In this document: positions 24,030-33,695 of the stretch, piece after piece
How the letters are laid out: each line of letters opens with the position of its first letter
Position numbering within the stretch: the stretch's first letter is position 1
Origin: Bilabrum cf. latius
Taxonomy: Eukaryota; Bigyra: Bicosoecida; Bigyra; Bicosoecida
Direction: 5' to 3'
Assembly (NCBI GenBank): GCA_965178125.1
Contig: OZ237740.1
Span: 310,001 to 374,000 of the forward strand
Length of the DNA: 64,000 nucleotides
Position numbers and translations under genes: made by a program
Notes under the pieces: generated by a model
Databases searched by the model: none
Seen by the model: only the letters and a program-made list of their open reading frames with translations
What the model was told of the DNA's origin: nothing

Positions 24030-27000
24030 AGCGCCGGAACGGTGCGAGGCACACCCACCCGGGCCCGCCAGGCTGACTTCAGCAGCAAGGCGGCCTCTGA
24101 CAGGCGCACACAAGCGCCATCCAGACCAAGCAAAGCTCAAGTCTATCCACTAGACGACGCGAAGCACACCCGCCCAGGCCCGCCAGGCTGACTTCAACAG
24201 CAAGGCGGCCTCTGACAGGCGCACACAAGCGCCATCCAGACCAAGCAAAGCTCAAGTCTATCCACTAGACGACGCGAAGCACACCCGCCCAGGCCCGCCA
24301 GGCTGACTTCAACAGCAAGGCGGCCTCTGACAGGCGCACACAAGCGCCATCCAGACCAAGCAAAGCTCAAGTCTATCCACTAGACGACGTGAAGCACACC
24401 CGCCCAGGCCCGCCAGGCTGACTTCAACAGCAAGGCGGCCTCTGACAGGCGCACACAAGCGCCATCCAGACCAAGCAAAGCTCAAGTCTATCCACTAGAC
24501 GACGCGAAGCACACCCGCCCAGGCCCGCCAGGCTGACTTCAACAGCAAGGCGGCCTCTGACAGGCGCACACAAGCGCCATCCAGACCAAGCAAAGCTCAA
24601 GTCTATCCACTAGACGACGCGAAGCACACCCGCCCAGGCCCGCCAGGCTGACTTCAACAGCAAGGCGGCCTCTGACAGGCGCACACAAGCGCCATCCAGA
24701 CCAAGCAAAGCTCAAGTCTATCCACTAGACGACGCGAAGCACACCCGCCCAGGCCCGCCAGGCTGACTTCAACAGCAAGGCGGCCTCTGACAGGCGCACA
24801 CAAGCGCCATCCAGACCAAGCAAAGCTCAAGTCTATCCACTAGACGACGCGAAGCACACCCGCCCAGGCCCGCCAGGCTGACTTCAACAGCAAGGCGGCC
24901 TCTGACAGGCGCACACAAGCGCCATCCAGACCAAGCAAAGCTCAAGTCTATCCACTAGACGACGCGAAGCACACCCGCCCAGGCCCGCCAGGCTGTCTTC
25001 AACAGCAAGGCGGCCTCTGACAGGCGCACACAAGCGCCATCCAGACCAAGCAAAGCTCAAGTCTATCCACTAGACGACGCGAAGCACACCCGCCCAGGCC
25101 CGCCAGGCTGACTTCAACAGCAAGGCGGCCTCTGACAGGCGCACACAAGCGCCATCCAGACCAAGCAAAGCTCAAGTCTATCCACTAGACGACGCGAAGC
25201 ACACCCGCCCAGGCCCGCCAGGCTGACTTCAACAGCAAGGCGGCCTCTGACAGGCGCACACAAGCGCCATCCAGACCAAGCAAAGCTCAAGTCTATCCAC
25301 TAGACGACGCGAAGCACACCCGCCCAGGTACGCCAGGCTGACTTCAACAGCAAGGCGGCCTCTGACAGGCGCACACAAGCGCCATCCAGACCAAGCAAAG
25401 CTCAAGTCTATCCACTAGACGACGTGAAGCACACCCGCCCAGGTACGCCAGGCTGACTTCAACAGCAAGGCGGCCTCTGACAGGCGCACACAAGCGCCAT
25501 CCAGACCAAGCAAAGCTCAAGTCTATCCACTAGACGACGCGAAGCACACCCGCCCAGGCCCGCCAGGCTGACTTCAACAGCAAGGCGGCCTCTGACAGGC
25601 GCACACAAGCGCCATCCAGACCAAGCAAAGCTCAAGTCTATCCACTAGACGACGCGAAGCACACCCGCCCAGGTACGCCAGGCTGACTTCAACAGCAAGG
25701 CGGCCTCTGACAGGCGCACACAAGCGCCATCCAGACCAAGCAAAGCTCAAGTCTATCCACTAGACGACGCGAAGCACACCCTCCCAGGCCCGCCAGGCTG
25801 ACTTCAACAGCAAGGCGGCCTCTGACAGGCGCACGCAAGCGCCATCCAGACCAAGCAAAGCTCAAGTCTATCCACTAGACGACGCGAAGCACACCCGCCC
25901 AGGTACGCCAGGCTGACTTCAACAGCAAGGCGGCCTCTGACAGGCGCACACAAGCGCCATCCAGACCAAGCAAAGCTCAAGTCTATCCACTAGACGACGC
26001 GAAGCACACCTGCCCAGGCCCGCCAGGCTGACTTCAACAGCAAGGCGGCCTCTGACAGGCGCACACAAGCGCCATCCAGACCAAGCAAAGCTCAAGTCTA
26101 TCCACGAGACGACGCGAAGCACACCCGCCCAGGCCCGCCAGGCTGACTTCAACAGCAAGGCGGCCTCTGACAGGCGCACACAAGCGCCATCCAGACCAAG
26201 CAAAGCTCAAGTCTATCCACTAGACGACGTGAAGCACACCCGCCCAGGCCCGCCAGGCTGACTTCAACAGCAAGGCGGCCTCTGACAGGCGCACACAAGC
26301 GCCATCCAGACCAAGCAAAGCTCAAGTCTATCCACTAGACGACGCGAAGCACACCCGCCCAGGCCCGCCAGGCTGACTTCAACAGCAAGGCGGCCTTTGA
26401 CAGGCGCACACAAGCGCCATCCAGACCAAGCAAAGCTCAAGTCTATCCACTAGACGACGCGAAGCACACCCGCCCAGGCCCGCCAGGCTGACTTCAACAG
26501 CAAGGCGGCCTCTGACAGGCGCACACAAGCGCCATCCAGACCAAGCAAAGCTCAAGTCTATCCACTAGACGACGCGAAGCACACCCGCCCAGGCCCGCCA
26601 GGCTGACTTCAACAGCAAGGCGGCCTCTGACAGGCGCACACAAGCGCCATCCAGACCAAGCAAAGCTCAAGTCTATCCACTAGACGACGTGAAGCACACC
26701 CGCCCAGGCCCGCCAGGCTGACTTCAACAGCAAGGCGGCCTCTGACAGGCGCACACAAGCGCCATCCAGACCAAGCAAAGCTCAAGTCTATCCACTAGAC
26801 GACGCGAAGCACACCCGCCCAGGCCCGCCAGGCTGACTTCAACAGCAAGGCGGCCTCTGACAGGCGCACACAAGCGCCATCCAGACCAAGCAAAGCTCAA
26901 GTCTATCCACTAGACGACGCGAAGCACACCCGCCCAGGCCCGCCAGGCTGACTTCAACAGCAAGGCGGCCTCTGACAGGCGCACACAAGCGCCATCCAGA

Positions 27001-27862
27001 CCAAGCAAAGCTCAAGTCTATCCACTAGACGACGCGAAGCACACCCGCCCAGGCCCGCCAGGCTGACTTCAACAGCAAGGCGGCCTCTGACAGGCGCACA
27101 CAAGCGCCATCCAGACCAAGCAAAGCTCAAGTCTATCCACTAGACGACGCGAAGCACACCCGCCCAGGCCCGCCAAGCTGTCTTCAACAGCAAGGCGGCC
27201 TCTGACAGGCGCACACAAGCGCCATCCAGACCAAGCAAAGCTCAAGTCTATCCACTAGACGACGCGAAGCACACCCGCCCAGGCCCGCCAGGCTGACTTC
27301 AACAGCAAGGCGGCCTCTGACAGGCGCACACAAGCGCCATCCAGACCAAGCAAAGCTCAAGTCTATCCACTAGACGACGTGAAGCACACCCGCCCAGGCC
27401 CGCCAGGCTGACTTCAACGGCAAGGCGGCCTCTGACAGGCGCACACAAGCGCCATCCAGACCAAGCAAAGCTCAAGTCTATCCACTAGACGACGCGAAGC
27501 ACACCCGCCCAGGCCCGCCAGGCTGACTTCAACAGCAAGGCGGCCTCTGACAGGCGCACACAAGCGCCATCCAGACCAAGCAAAGCTCAAGTCTATCCAC
27601 TAGACGACGCGAAGCACACCCGCCCAGGCCCGCCAGGCTGACTTCAACAGCAAGGCGGCCTCTGACAGGCGCACACAAGCGCCATCCAGACCAAGCAAAG
27701 CTCAAGTCTATCCACTAGACGACGCGAAGCACACCCGCCCAGGCCCGCCAGGCTGACTTCAACAGCAAGGCGGCCTCTGACAGGCGCACACAAGCGCCAT
27801 CCAGACCAAGCAAAGCTCAAGTCTATCCACTAGACGACGCGAAGCACACCCGCCCAGGCTTA
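24030..27862. repeat. Satellite: about 33 copies of a 115-bp unit
   Basis: Exact 115-bp period measured from successive TAGACGACGC positions (24,151, 24,266, 24,381). The unit contains GCCCGCCAGGCTGACTTC and AAGCGCCATCCAGACC. Copies are nearly identical except for recurrent variants (CGCCCAGGTACG, GACGTGAAG, GGCTGTCTTC), which shows recent homogenisation. The first copy is divergent and the last stops within the CGCCCAGGC segment. Both strands carry stops and no coding function is suggested. Confidence 0.95.
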
Positions 27863-27865
27863 CCG

Positions 27866-28012
27866 CCTGGTTGCCCAGTGCAAGAGAGTGCTACTGTCCT
27901 CAGGACTCAAGACCCAGTGATCATTGAGTGTCCCGCCACCAGGTGTCTGTGGGACTTCCTGCCCATTTCTCAGCGCATCCTGGTGCGAGTTATACGATTG
28001 ACACGCGAAGAC
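27866..28012 (+). repeat. ~147-bp direct repeat, copy 1
   Basis: Matches 28,567-28,713 with few differences (shared text such as GAGAGTGCTACTGTCCTCAG and TCAGCGCATCCTGGTGCGAG). The two copies bracket the 39-bp minisatellite at 28,020-28,340. Confidence 0.8.
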
Positions 28013-28019
28013 TCCGCTA

Positions 28020-28340
28020 CACTCACTGCTCGCACCAGCTGCCGAGACTGCGCCCCCCTGTGCTTTGCTCGCACCAGCTGCCGAGTCTGCACCCCCTTGT
28101 GCCCTGCTCGCCCCAGCTGCCGAGTCTGCACCAACCTGTGCTTTGCTCGCACCAGCTGCCGAGTCTGCACCCCCTTGTGCCCTGCTCGCCCCAGCTGCCG
28201 AGTCTGCACCAACCTGTGCTTTGCTCGCACCAGCTGCCGAGTCTGCACCCCCTTGTGCCCTGCTCGCCCCAGCTGCCGAGTCTGCACCAACCTGTGCTCT
28301 GCTTGCACCAGCTGCCGAGGCTGCACTCCACTGTGCTCAT
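28020..28340. repeat. 39-bp minisatellite with alternating unit types
   Basis: About eight units of 39 bp alternating between CACCAGCTGCCGAGTCTGCA and CCCCAGCTGCCGAGTCTGCA forms, giving a 78-bp super-repeat. On the minus strand the unit reads GTGCAGACTCGGCAGCTGG, clearly related to the GTGCAGACTCTGCGGCTGG unit of the array at 7.6-9.6 kb, in opposite orientation. Confidence 0.85.
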
Positions 28341-28566
28341 AGTGTCGTTGCCTTGTGCATCTCCCAGGCGACCGCCGAGACCGGACTTCCCGTTAAAGGC
28401 CCTTCAGGCGAGACCCCCGAACATGATAGGCGGGCGGGGAGTTGAACTCCCTCGCGCGGCCTAGCCATCGGTGAGCCTGACCATCAGGACCCGGGTTGTC
28501 GTGTACATCGGAAATCTAATCGCCCTTCTCACTGAGTCGAGTCTACTGAGCCTGGCTGTCCCTCTG

Positions 28567-28713
28567 CCTGGTTACCCAGTGCTAGAGAGTGCTACTGTCC
28601 TCAGGACTCAAAACCCAGTGATCATCGAGTGTCCCGCTACCAGGTGTCTGTGGGACTTCCTGCCCATTTCTCAGCGCATCCTGGTGCGAGTCATACGATG
28701 GACGCGCAAAACT
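28567..28713 (+). repeat. ~147-bp direct repeat, copy 2
   Basis: Second copy of the unit at 27,866-28,012, diverging after the CATACGATGGACGCGC segment. Confidence 0.8.
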
Positions 28714-29734
28714 CTGTCACTTGTGGCACTTTCTGCCTGTCCACTCTTCTCTCCTCGTGCCCTGGCTCACTGCACCGCGTCAGCAATTCCCGCTCCAGTC
28801 GTTGTTGTGGTGGCCGGGGTGCTCATTCTGACTGTTGTCGGTGCTCCTCCAAGCTCGATGCACGACGCAGCCGCCCCCCCAGATGTGGAGCCCCCGCTGC
28901 CCGTACTCCCCAGGCCTAGCCCCCCCCACCTGTCCCTGCCATCGCCCAGAGGATCGCTATATGAGGCCCCCTCGTGCTCGGCACAACACGATCGCATATT
29001 CTAGTTCCTTCTATTCCTTCCCGGCCAGCCGCTCGCTGCATTTCGCCCGCCCTGCGCTCCGCTGCACTCGTCATCCGCGCCGCCGGCTTGCCCTGTTTGT
29101 TCTGCCCCCTGGGATCCCACCTTGTTCGACTATGCACGAATACATAGAGTACTTATTGTTCTCAATGCTTGCGGGATGCCGTCATGAAACTGGGAAAGTG
29201 AATCGGCAATGGCGCCGGCTTTTCGTTGTGCCGGCAGCGAACAGTCACCACCCCAGTTTGGACGTCCGAGCGCACCGCAGCACATCCACAGATCTCCGCT
29301 ATACCCTAAAATATCCACGTATTTGAGCCATATGGTATGGTGCCCAGCGGAGGATTGTGGCGTGGACGTGACGCATTCCAATGGGGCACACTAACACTAG
29401 GCTGTCGAAATTCAGCCAAGCGTCAAAATTACCGCGCCACTGCAGTCTCAACCGCCATCAACCTGACAAAATGCAAACGTGTATTCAGAATAGAGAATTA
29501 TCTGAAGACGAAAGCATAGTTTGCCCCTTGGAAGAGGAATCGCCCAGACAATACCACAAAGCGCGTCACGCAGCCCACCGCATATAGACTGTCAGGCAGC
29601 GAAACGCAGCGGAAACTGCTTAAAAAATAGTGTCATCGACAGCGTTATAATACTCATTGCTGCGGCACATAGCTGCGGACGGTGATTGTGCCCTGAGCTG
29701 CCGTCGCATCTTGGCGTCGCAGGCCGTGCCAGAG
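28714..29734. other. Interior of the large mobile element, no supported gene
   Basis: Pyrimidine-rich GC DNA to about 29,100, then less GC-rich DNA. Open frames here are short and proline- or arginine-rich without recognisable character. Nothing else supportable is visible until the shared right end starts near 29,735. Confidence 0.4.
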
Positions 29735-29910
29735 AAGAACGCTACTGGCTTGGGCTGCTTCTGTATTTCTTTGCTAATCCTGTCTAGCGCAGAGGCTGAT
29801 CTCTCTCTTTCCCCAGTGTAGACTCGAACCGGAATGACACCTCGCCGGTCGATCACAGGATCACGCCAGTATCAGCTGAACGTTCGCGAACGAACAGCTG
29901 ACCCTGCCCG

Positions 29911-30906
29911 AAACTCAGAGTCGTTCAGGTGGCAGGACTTGCGGAAGGCCTCGTGCTTCCTGGCCATCTCGTCGCAGTCCTGCAGCGGGTACGGCTTGGC
30001 CTCTGGGAATCCATTCGCGCTGCGCTCGTTGTGGATCTTGATCAGGTAGTTGAGCACCTCCTCGCAGTCTGCCTTGGGCAGGCCCGTCTCGGCCGACAGC
30101 CGCAGCAGCGTGCTTGCACCGTGCGACGCAAACACGTTGTGCGAGGCCTGCCGAATGCGCTCCTGCATGGCGGCTTCGATGAGGAACTTCCTGGCCTTGG
30201 CGGCTTGCAGCACCTGGGATAGTGGGATGTCCTTGAGCTCGTTGCCGTCGGCGTCAAGCATCTAGGTATCTCCGGACATGAAGCACATCCGGCCGACCGC
30301 TTCCATGCTCTCCACCCTGCCGCGGCTCGACCGTTTGCCTGCCTCCATCGCTATGCGGGTGCACGCCTCCCAGTCGCCGAAGAGAGCCAGGCCATGCAGG
30401 GCCCAGAACTTCATGTCCACCACGGCCGGCATCGTGTCCACCGTGGTGGCCCAGCGCTTGAGCCCAGCCATCATCGTCTCGCGGTCCTGCGTGGCGCTGA
30501 CGAGGCTGGGCTCGCCTCCCCTGACGCTCACCGTGACGTCTGTGGCGAGCTGAGCAGTGCGCCGAGACTTGCCGGACGACCACGCCGCGCTGAGATCCAC
30601 TCCTGCCTTGCCCCCACTGGAGGCCAGCTCTGCCAGCTGCAGGGCCCGTTGGATGGTGGGCCCGTCCTCGCGGATGGAGCTGGTCTTGTAAAAGGTGTCC
30701 ACGACTTCCTCCCGCCCGTCCACGATGCGGGTGTACTTGGTGCTGGCGGTGGTGGTGTGGTTGGAGCGAGACGCCGTGAGGATGTCACCGACTGAGATGG
30801 ACTCTGCCGGGTCGAAGCTGGCCTGCAGGGAGAGGGCGGTGTCGGTGTGCTCGTCCGTGGAGAGCTTCTCGGAGCTGAACTTGCGGGTGACGAGGTAGGT
30901 ATATTC
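29911..30906 (-). pseudogene. Gene X, copy 3: 5' half, separated from its 3' half by the mobile elements
   Basis: Resumes gene X at the codons for NDSEF exactly where 21,203-22,900 left off, and runs upstream through TAG at 30,262-30,264 (the same FMSGDT-TAG-MLDADGN site as in the other copies). As in copy 1, an in-frame TGA lies directly upstream (30,907-30,909). The upstream exon-like frame of copy 1 is also present (about 31,050-30,950), with CAG|GTAGG preserved. Confidence 0.75.
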
Positions 30907-31259
30907 TCATCGCGTAGTAGACTAGCTGATCGGTCCTGGCATGGTTGTCATATAGAACTTGCTTTGGTTTGGCTGCAGTTCCACGCCTACCTGCGAGTGC
31001 TCAGGTGCCGGACCTTTCGGTGAGGGCTCGAATGTTAATCCATCCGCCTGAAGTGCCACGCGCCGTCAATCCATTCTCGGACTTTGGATGCCCTGATCCG
31101 GAATCCGGAATCCGGATCAGCTTCGCGACCGGTTGCAACCACTTCATTTGTAGCGTGTTAGAACCGAAAACCCACTTTATTGACCAATTATAAAGTTGAA
31201 GACATGAACTTGCGACTTTCTGAAAGGGATCTTCATTCTACCAGACTTATTCTCATACA

Positions 31260-31545
31260 ATGGCTGGAGTTGCAGGAGCAACTGAAGCTGATAAGATTAA
31301 ACCTTCTGGAGACGGCAGGAAGGTGAGCGCCACTTCTCATGCGGCTGATTGGGTCGATGAATCGATTCGTGCAGACGATGGATGCGAAGCCGTCTCAATC
31401 GGTGATGCACAGTGGGAAATGATGAAAACCCGCATGGTTGGATTCAGCACTTTAGATCATGTGACTAGCATGCCGGAAGGGTACGCCTTGACCAAGGTGT
31501 GCAAATACCATGAGGACGAGCTCGAGGTTTTCGATACTTCGTCCC
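31260..31545 (+). pseudogene. Gene Y, copy 3: 5' end only, cut at the viral junction
   Basis: Starts MAGVAGATEADK and follows the other two Y copies for 95 codons to EVFDTSS. The next host bases (GGCAAGGTGG in copy 2) are missing and replaced by C9 then AT-rich viral-element sequence. The rest of this Y copy is not found in the window. Confidence 0.8.
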
Positions 31546-31551
31546 CCCCCC
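31543..31551. other. C9 run at the host/virus junction
   Basis: Nine C residues mark the switch from GC-rich host gene Y to DNA of about 30% GC. The reciprocal edge of the AT-rich element (57,315-57,322) has a G8 run. No terminal inverted repeat is visible next to either run. The runs may be integration scars, template-switch chimeras or assembly joins. Confidence 0.7.
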
Positions 31552-32561
31552 GCTACGGTAATAAATAAATTTATTCCCTTCGGTTAAGGATGATTAACAT
31601 CATCAATAATTACGTTCAGTCAGAGCTAAAGCTCTTCCCTCTCTCCATTCCTTTTCTCGCTAGTCGCTCCAAAAGTCAAGGTGAGCCTCTTCATACTGCT
31701 ACTTCATATAACTGCTTTATCCTTCTAATTATATAAAATCAATTAAATATAAAACTCTATACGATGACCATATCCACAAATTGCGTATTAGTATATGTAT
31801 TATTTAGCAAAACGTGGATGTAGCCCTCTTGTGAAGGTGTTATGGGACTCTAGCCATTTTCTAGCCAAAAGTTCCATCACTTTATGGGACTCCATTATTC
31901 AACCTTCTAAACTACCTTCATTATACCCCCTTATCCTCGCTTATACCTTCACAAATGGAACAAACGCGTGGATTATGGTTGATGGGTAAAACTCTAAGGC
32001 TACCCCCTTGAAATGGCATTTAAGGGCTGAAGTAGTAATTTAAATATTATTTTGAGGGTCATAATAGCATCTAAATATATAAATATGTGTATAATTATAA
32101 ATATATGGCGTAGAATGATAAAATGAGGTAGTAATTGATACTTTCCAAAGTAGGTTCATACTTTCCAAAGTATCTTCATACTTTTTGAAGTATGGCACAA
32201 AATCGCAATAGTGGCTTTAATGGACAACTGAAATTGAATATGAATATTTAGATTCATCATTTAATATTAAATGTGGCTCTTTAACCGGATGACATTGAAT
32301 ATGAATAATCAAGTTCACATTTGATTTGAACCTGAATATTGGAATTCACGATTTCTTAGGAAATATGAGGGTCTAACCAACAGGATTTAATATTAAATTG
32401 TAAGCCTTTATTAAGGGTGTATATGCTTAGGATATTACTTTATATAATAATCAATATAATTTTCACCATCCACCAGCGGTTATTTTGTGGGTTAATCCAT
32501 CAACTGGATGACAGACGGGCGTTTTTTTAAAACTCAAAAATTATAACTTAGTATTATAGAT
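31552..32561. other. Left end of element 1, no gene
   Basis: About 1 kb without a convincing frame even when TAG is read as Gln. It holds dispersed repeat R1 (31,754-31,884) and a short repeat of ATACTTTCCAAAGTA at 32,138-32,196 that recurs inverted at 44,449-44,492. The rest is AT-rich sequence with several GAATATGAAT-like blocks. Confidence 0.5.
31754..31884 (+). repeat. Dispersed intergenic repeat R1 with imperfect inverted repeat
   Basis: First of four related intergenic copies (others at 33,398, 43,535 and, inverted, 47,955). Core arms are TCCACAAATTGC at 31,773-31,784 and GCAAAACGTGGA at 31,807-31,818; TCCAC pairs with GTGGA and TGC with GCA around a 4-base mismatch. A 3' part (GTTCCATCACTT) is also conserved. 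Confidence 0.8.
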
Positions 32562-33332
32562 ATGAACTTTAATAATTATGTCATTGAAAATCCTGTCCTA
32601 ATGAAGCAGATTTATAAGGCTACAGACCATATTACAGATAGTACGCAAAAAATTTTAGAGACCATTACTACGTATGTAGATTTAGGTGGTAAGTTTTCAA
32701 AACCAAAATTAATTAATAAAAATATAGTTAGTGATATTAAAGAGAAAAAAGCCGTGATAAAACCCAAGAAAGAAGAGAAACAGAAGACACAACACGATAA
32801 TAACGACCAGCTTGAAATTAACCAAACATACATTCTAGATAAATTTAATGACTATAAACCACAGAATAATAAAATTTATAACGATGTAGATGATTTACAA
32901 CCGCCAGAATTAATTAGATAGACCGCAATAGATGAAAAATTAACCGGTATGGAGCCTGACAGTGAAAGTGAAATAAACAGCGTTAGTACCGAACAAGACT
33001 AGATAGAAGCAGAAACTGATGATGAAATGATACCTGAGGAAGAGAAAAAAATAATTGGAGACCTAGAAAGGCTAGAAGACGGAGACTATAGGTATAAAGT
33101 GTCCGTAAATGGAAATGATGTATTTTTTGGTGAAATTAATTTACCCGATGTAGAGGCTCTTAAGAAATAGTTTAGCCCTCGTAAATTACAAATTATGATT
33201 TGTAAAATTAAAAGAAATTTTAATATTAATAATAGCGATGATATAAACAGCCCTGAGTTTTGGAATAGCCGTGTATATTTGACCCTTGATGTGAAGGCCG
33301 AACACGAAAAACTACAAGATATCTATAATTAA
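32562..33332 (+). CDS. Element 1 hypothetical protein, 256 aa (3 internal TAG)
   Basis: Starts MNFNNYVIENP, reads through TAG at 32,919-32,921 and two more, and ends at TAA 33,330. The N-terminal half is Lys-rich and probably disordered. The middle is acidic and the C-terminal ~100 residues look folded (DGDYRYKVSVNGNDVFFGEI). I recognise no family. It lies upstream of, and in the same direction as, the PrimPol-helicase gene, from which it is separated by repeat R2. Confidence 0.7.
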
Positions 33333-33397
33333 AAGCCCCTACAACTTAATAAACGGGCTAGAATTTAATAAAATATTTTAATATAACCGCTATATTA

Positions 33398-33536
33398 AAA
33401 TCTATACGATAGCTATATCCACAAATTGCGTATAATTATATAGTATTTCTAGCAAAATGTGGATGTAGGGCCTCTTGTGAAGGTGGTATGGGACCTTTAG
33501 ATAATTTTTAAAAATAGTTCCATCACTTGAGAAGGT
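33398..33536 (+). repeat. Dispersed intergenic repeat R2
   Basis: Second copy of the R family, in the gap between the 256-aa gene and the PrimPol-helicase. Arms TCCAC at 33,418-33,422 and GTGGA at 33,459-33,463 are kept, with the spacer changed by a few bases. Confidence 0.8.
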
Positions 33537-33695
33537 GTTAAAATACACCATTCATATCTCAATCTATTTTCTAGGGCTAAATGGCAAAAATCACCTTTCA
33601 CCTTCATTAATTATTATAGCCCCTTTAAGCCCTCTATAATTAAATATGGCGTTTAAAATAGTTTAAAAATATATTTCTAATAATATATATAGAAA

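Larger units (their letters stand above)
23365..29910. mobile_element. Large member of the mobile-element pair (6.5 kb) carrying a satellite
   Basis: Bounded by the same GATCCTG left end and CTGCCCG right end as its short neighbour. The pair interrupts gene X without target-site duplication. Lack of duplication, a subterminal hairpin at one end and head-to-tail joining recall Helitron-like or tyrosine-recombinase elements, but no transposase or helicase can be seen. Internal content: a short coding remnant (23,588-23,887), a 115-bp satellite, two copies of a ~147-bp repeat and a 39-bp minisatellite. Confidence 0.65.

Noticed and set aside
24030-27862. Regular repeat array that could be mistaken for a CRISPR
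   Set aside because: Units are 115 bp, contiguous and nearly identical with no variable spacers, and there are no cas genes; it is a satellite.
28415-28500. tRNA-like sequence on the minus strand (GGGAGTTCAACTCCC with an upstream TGGTCAGG)
   Set aside because: The T-arm-like and A-box-like pieces are present, but I could not fold a convincing anticodon arm or acceptor stem; possibly a SINE head.
31795-31989. Plus-strand 64-codon frame
   Set aside because: It lies inside dispersed repeat R1, and the other R copies do not preserve the frame.
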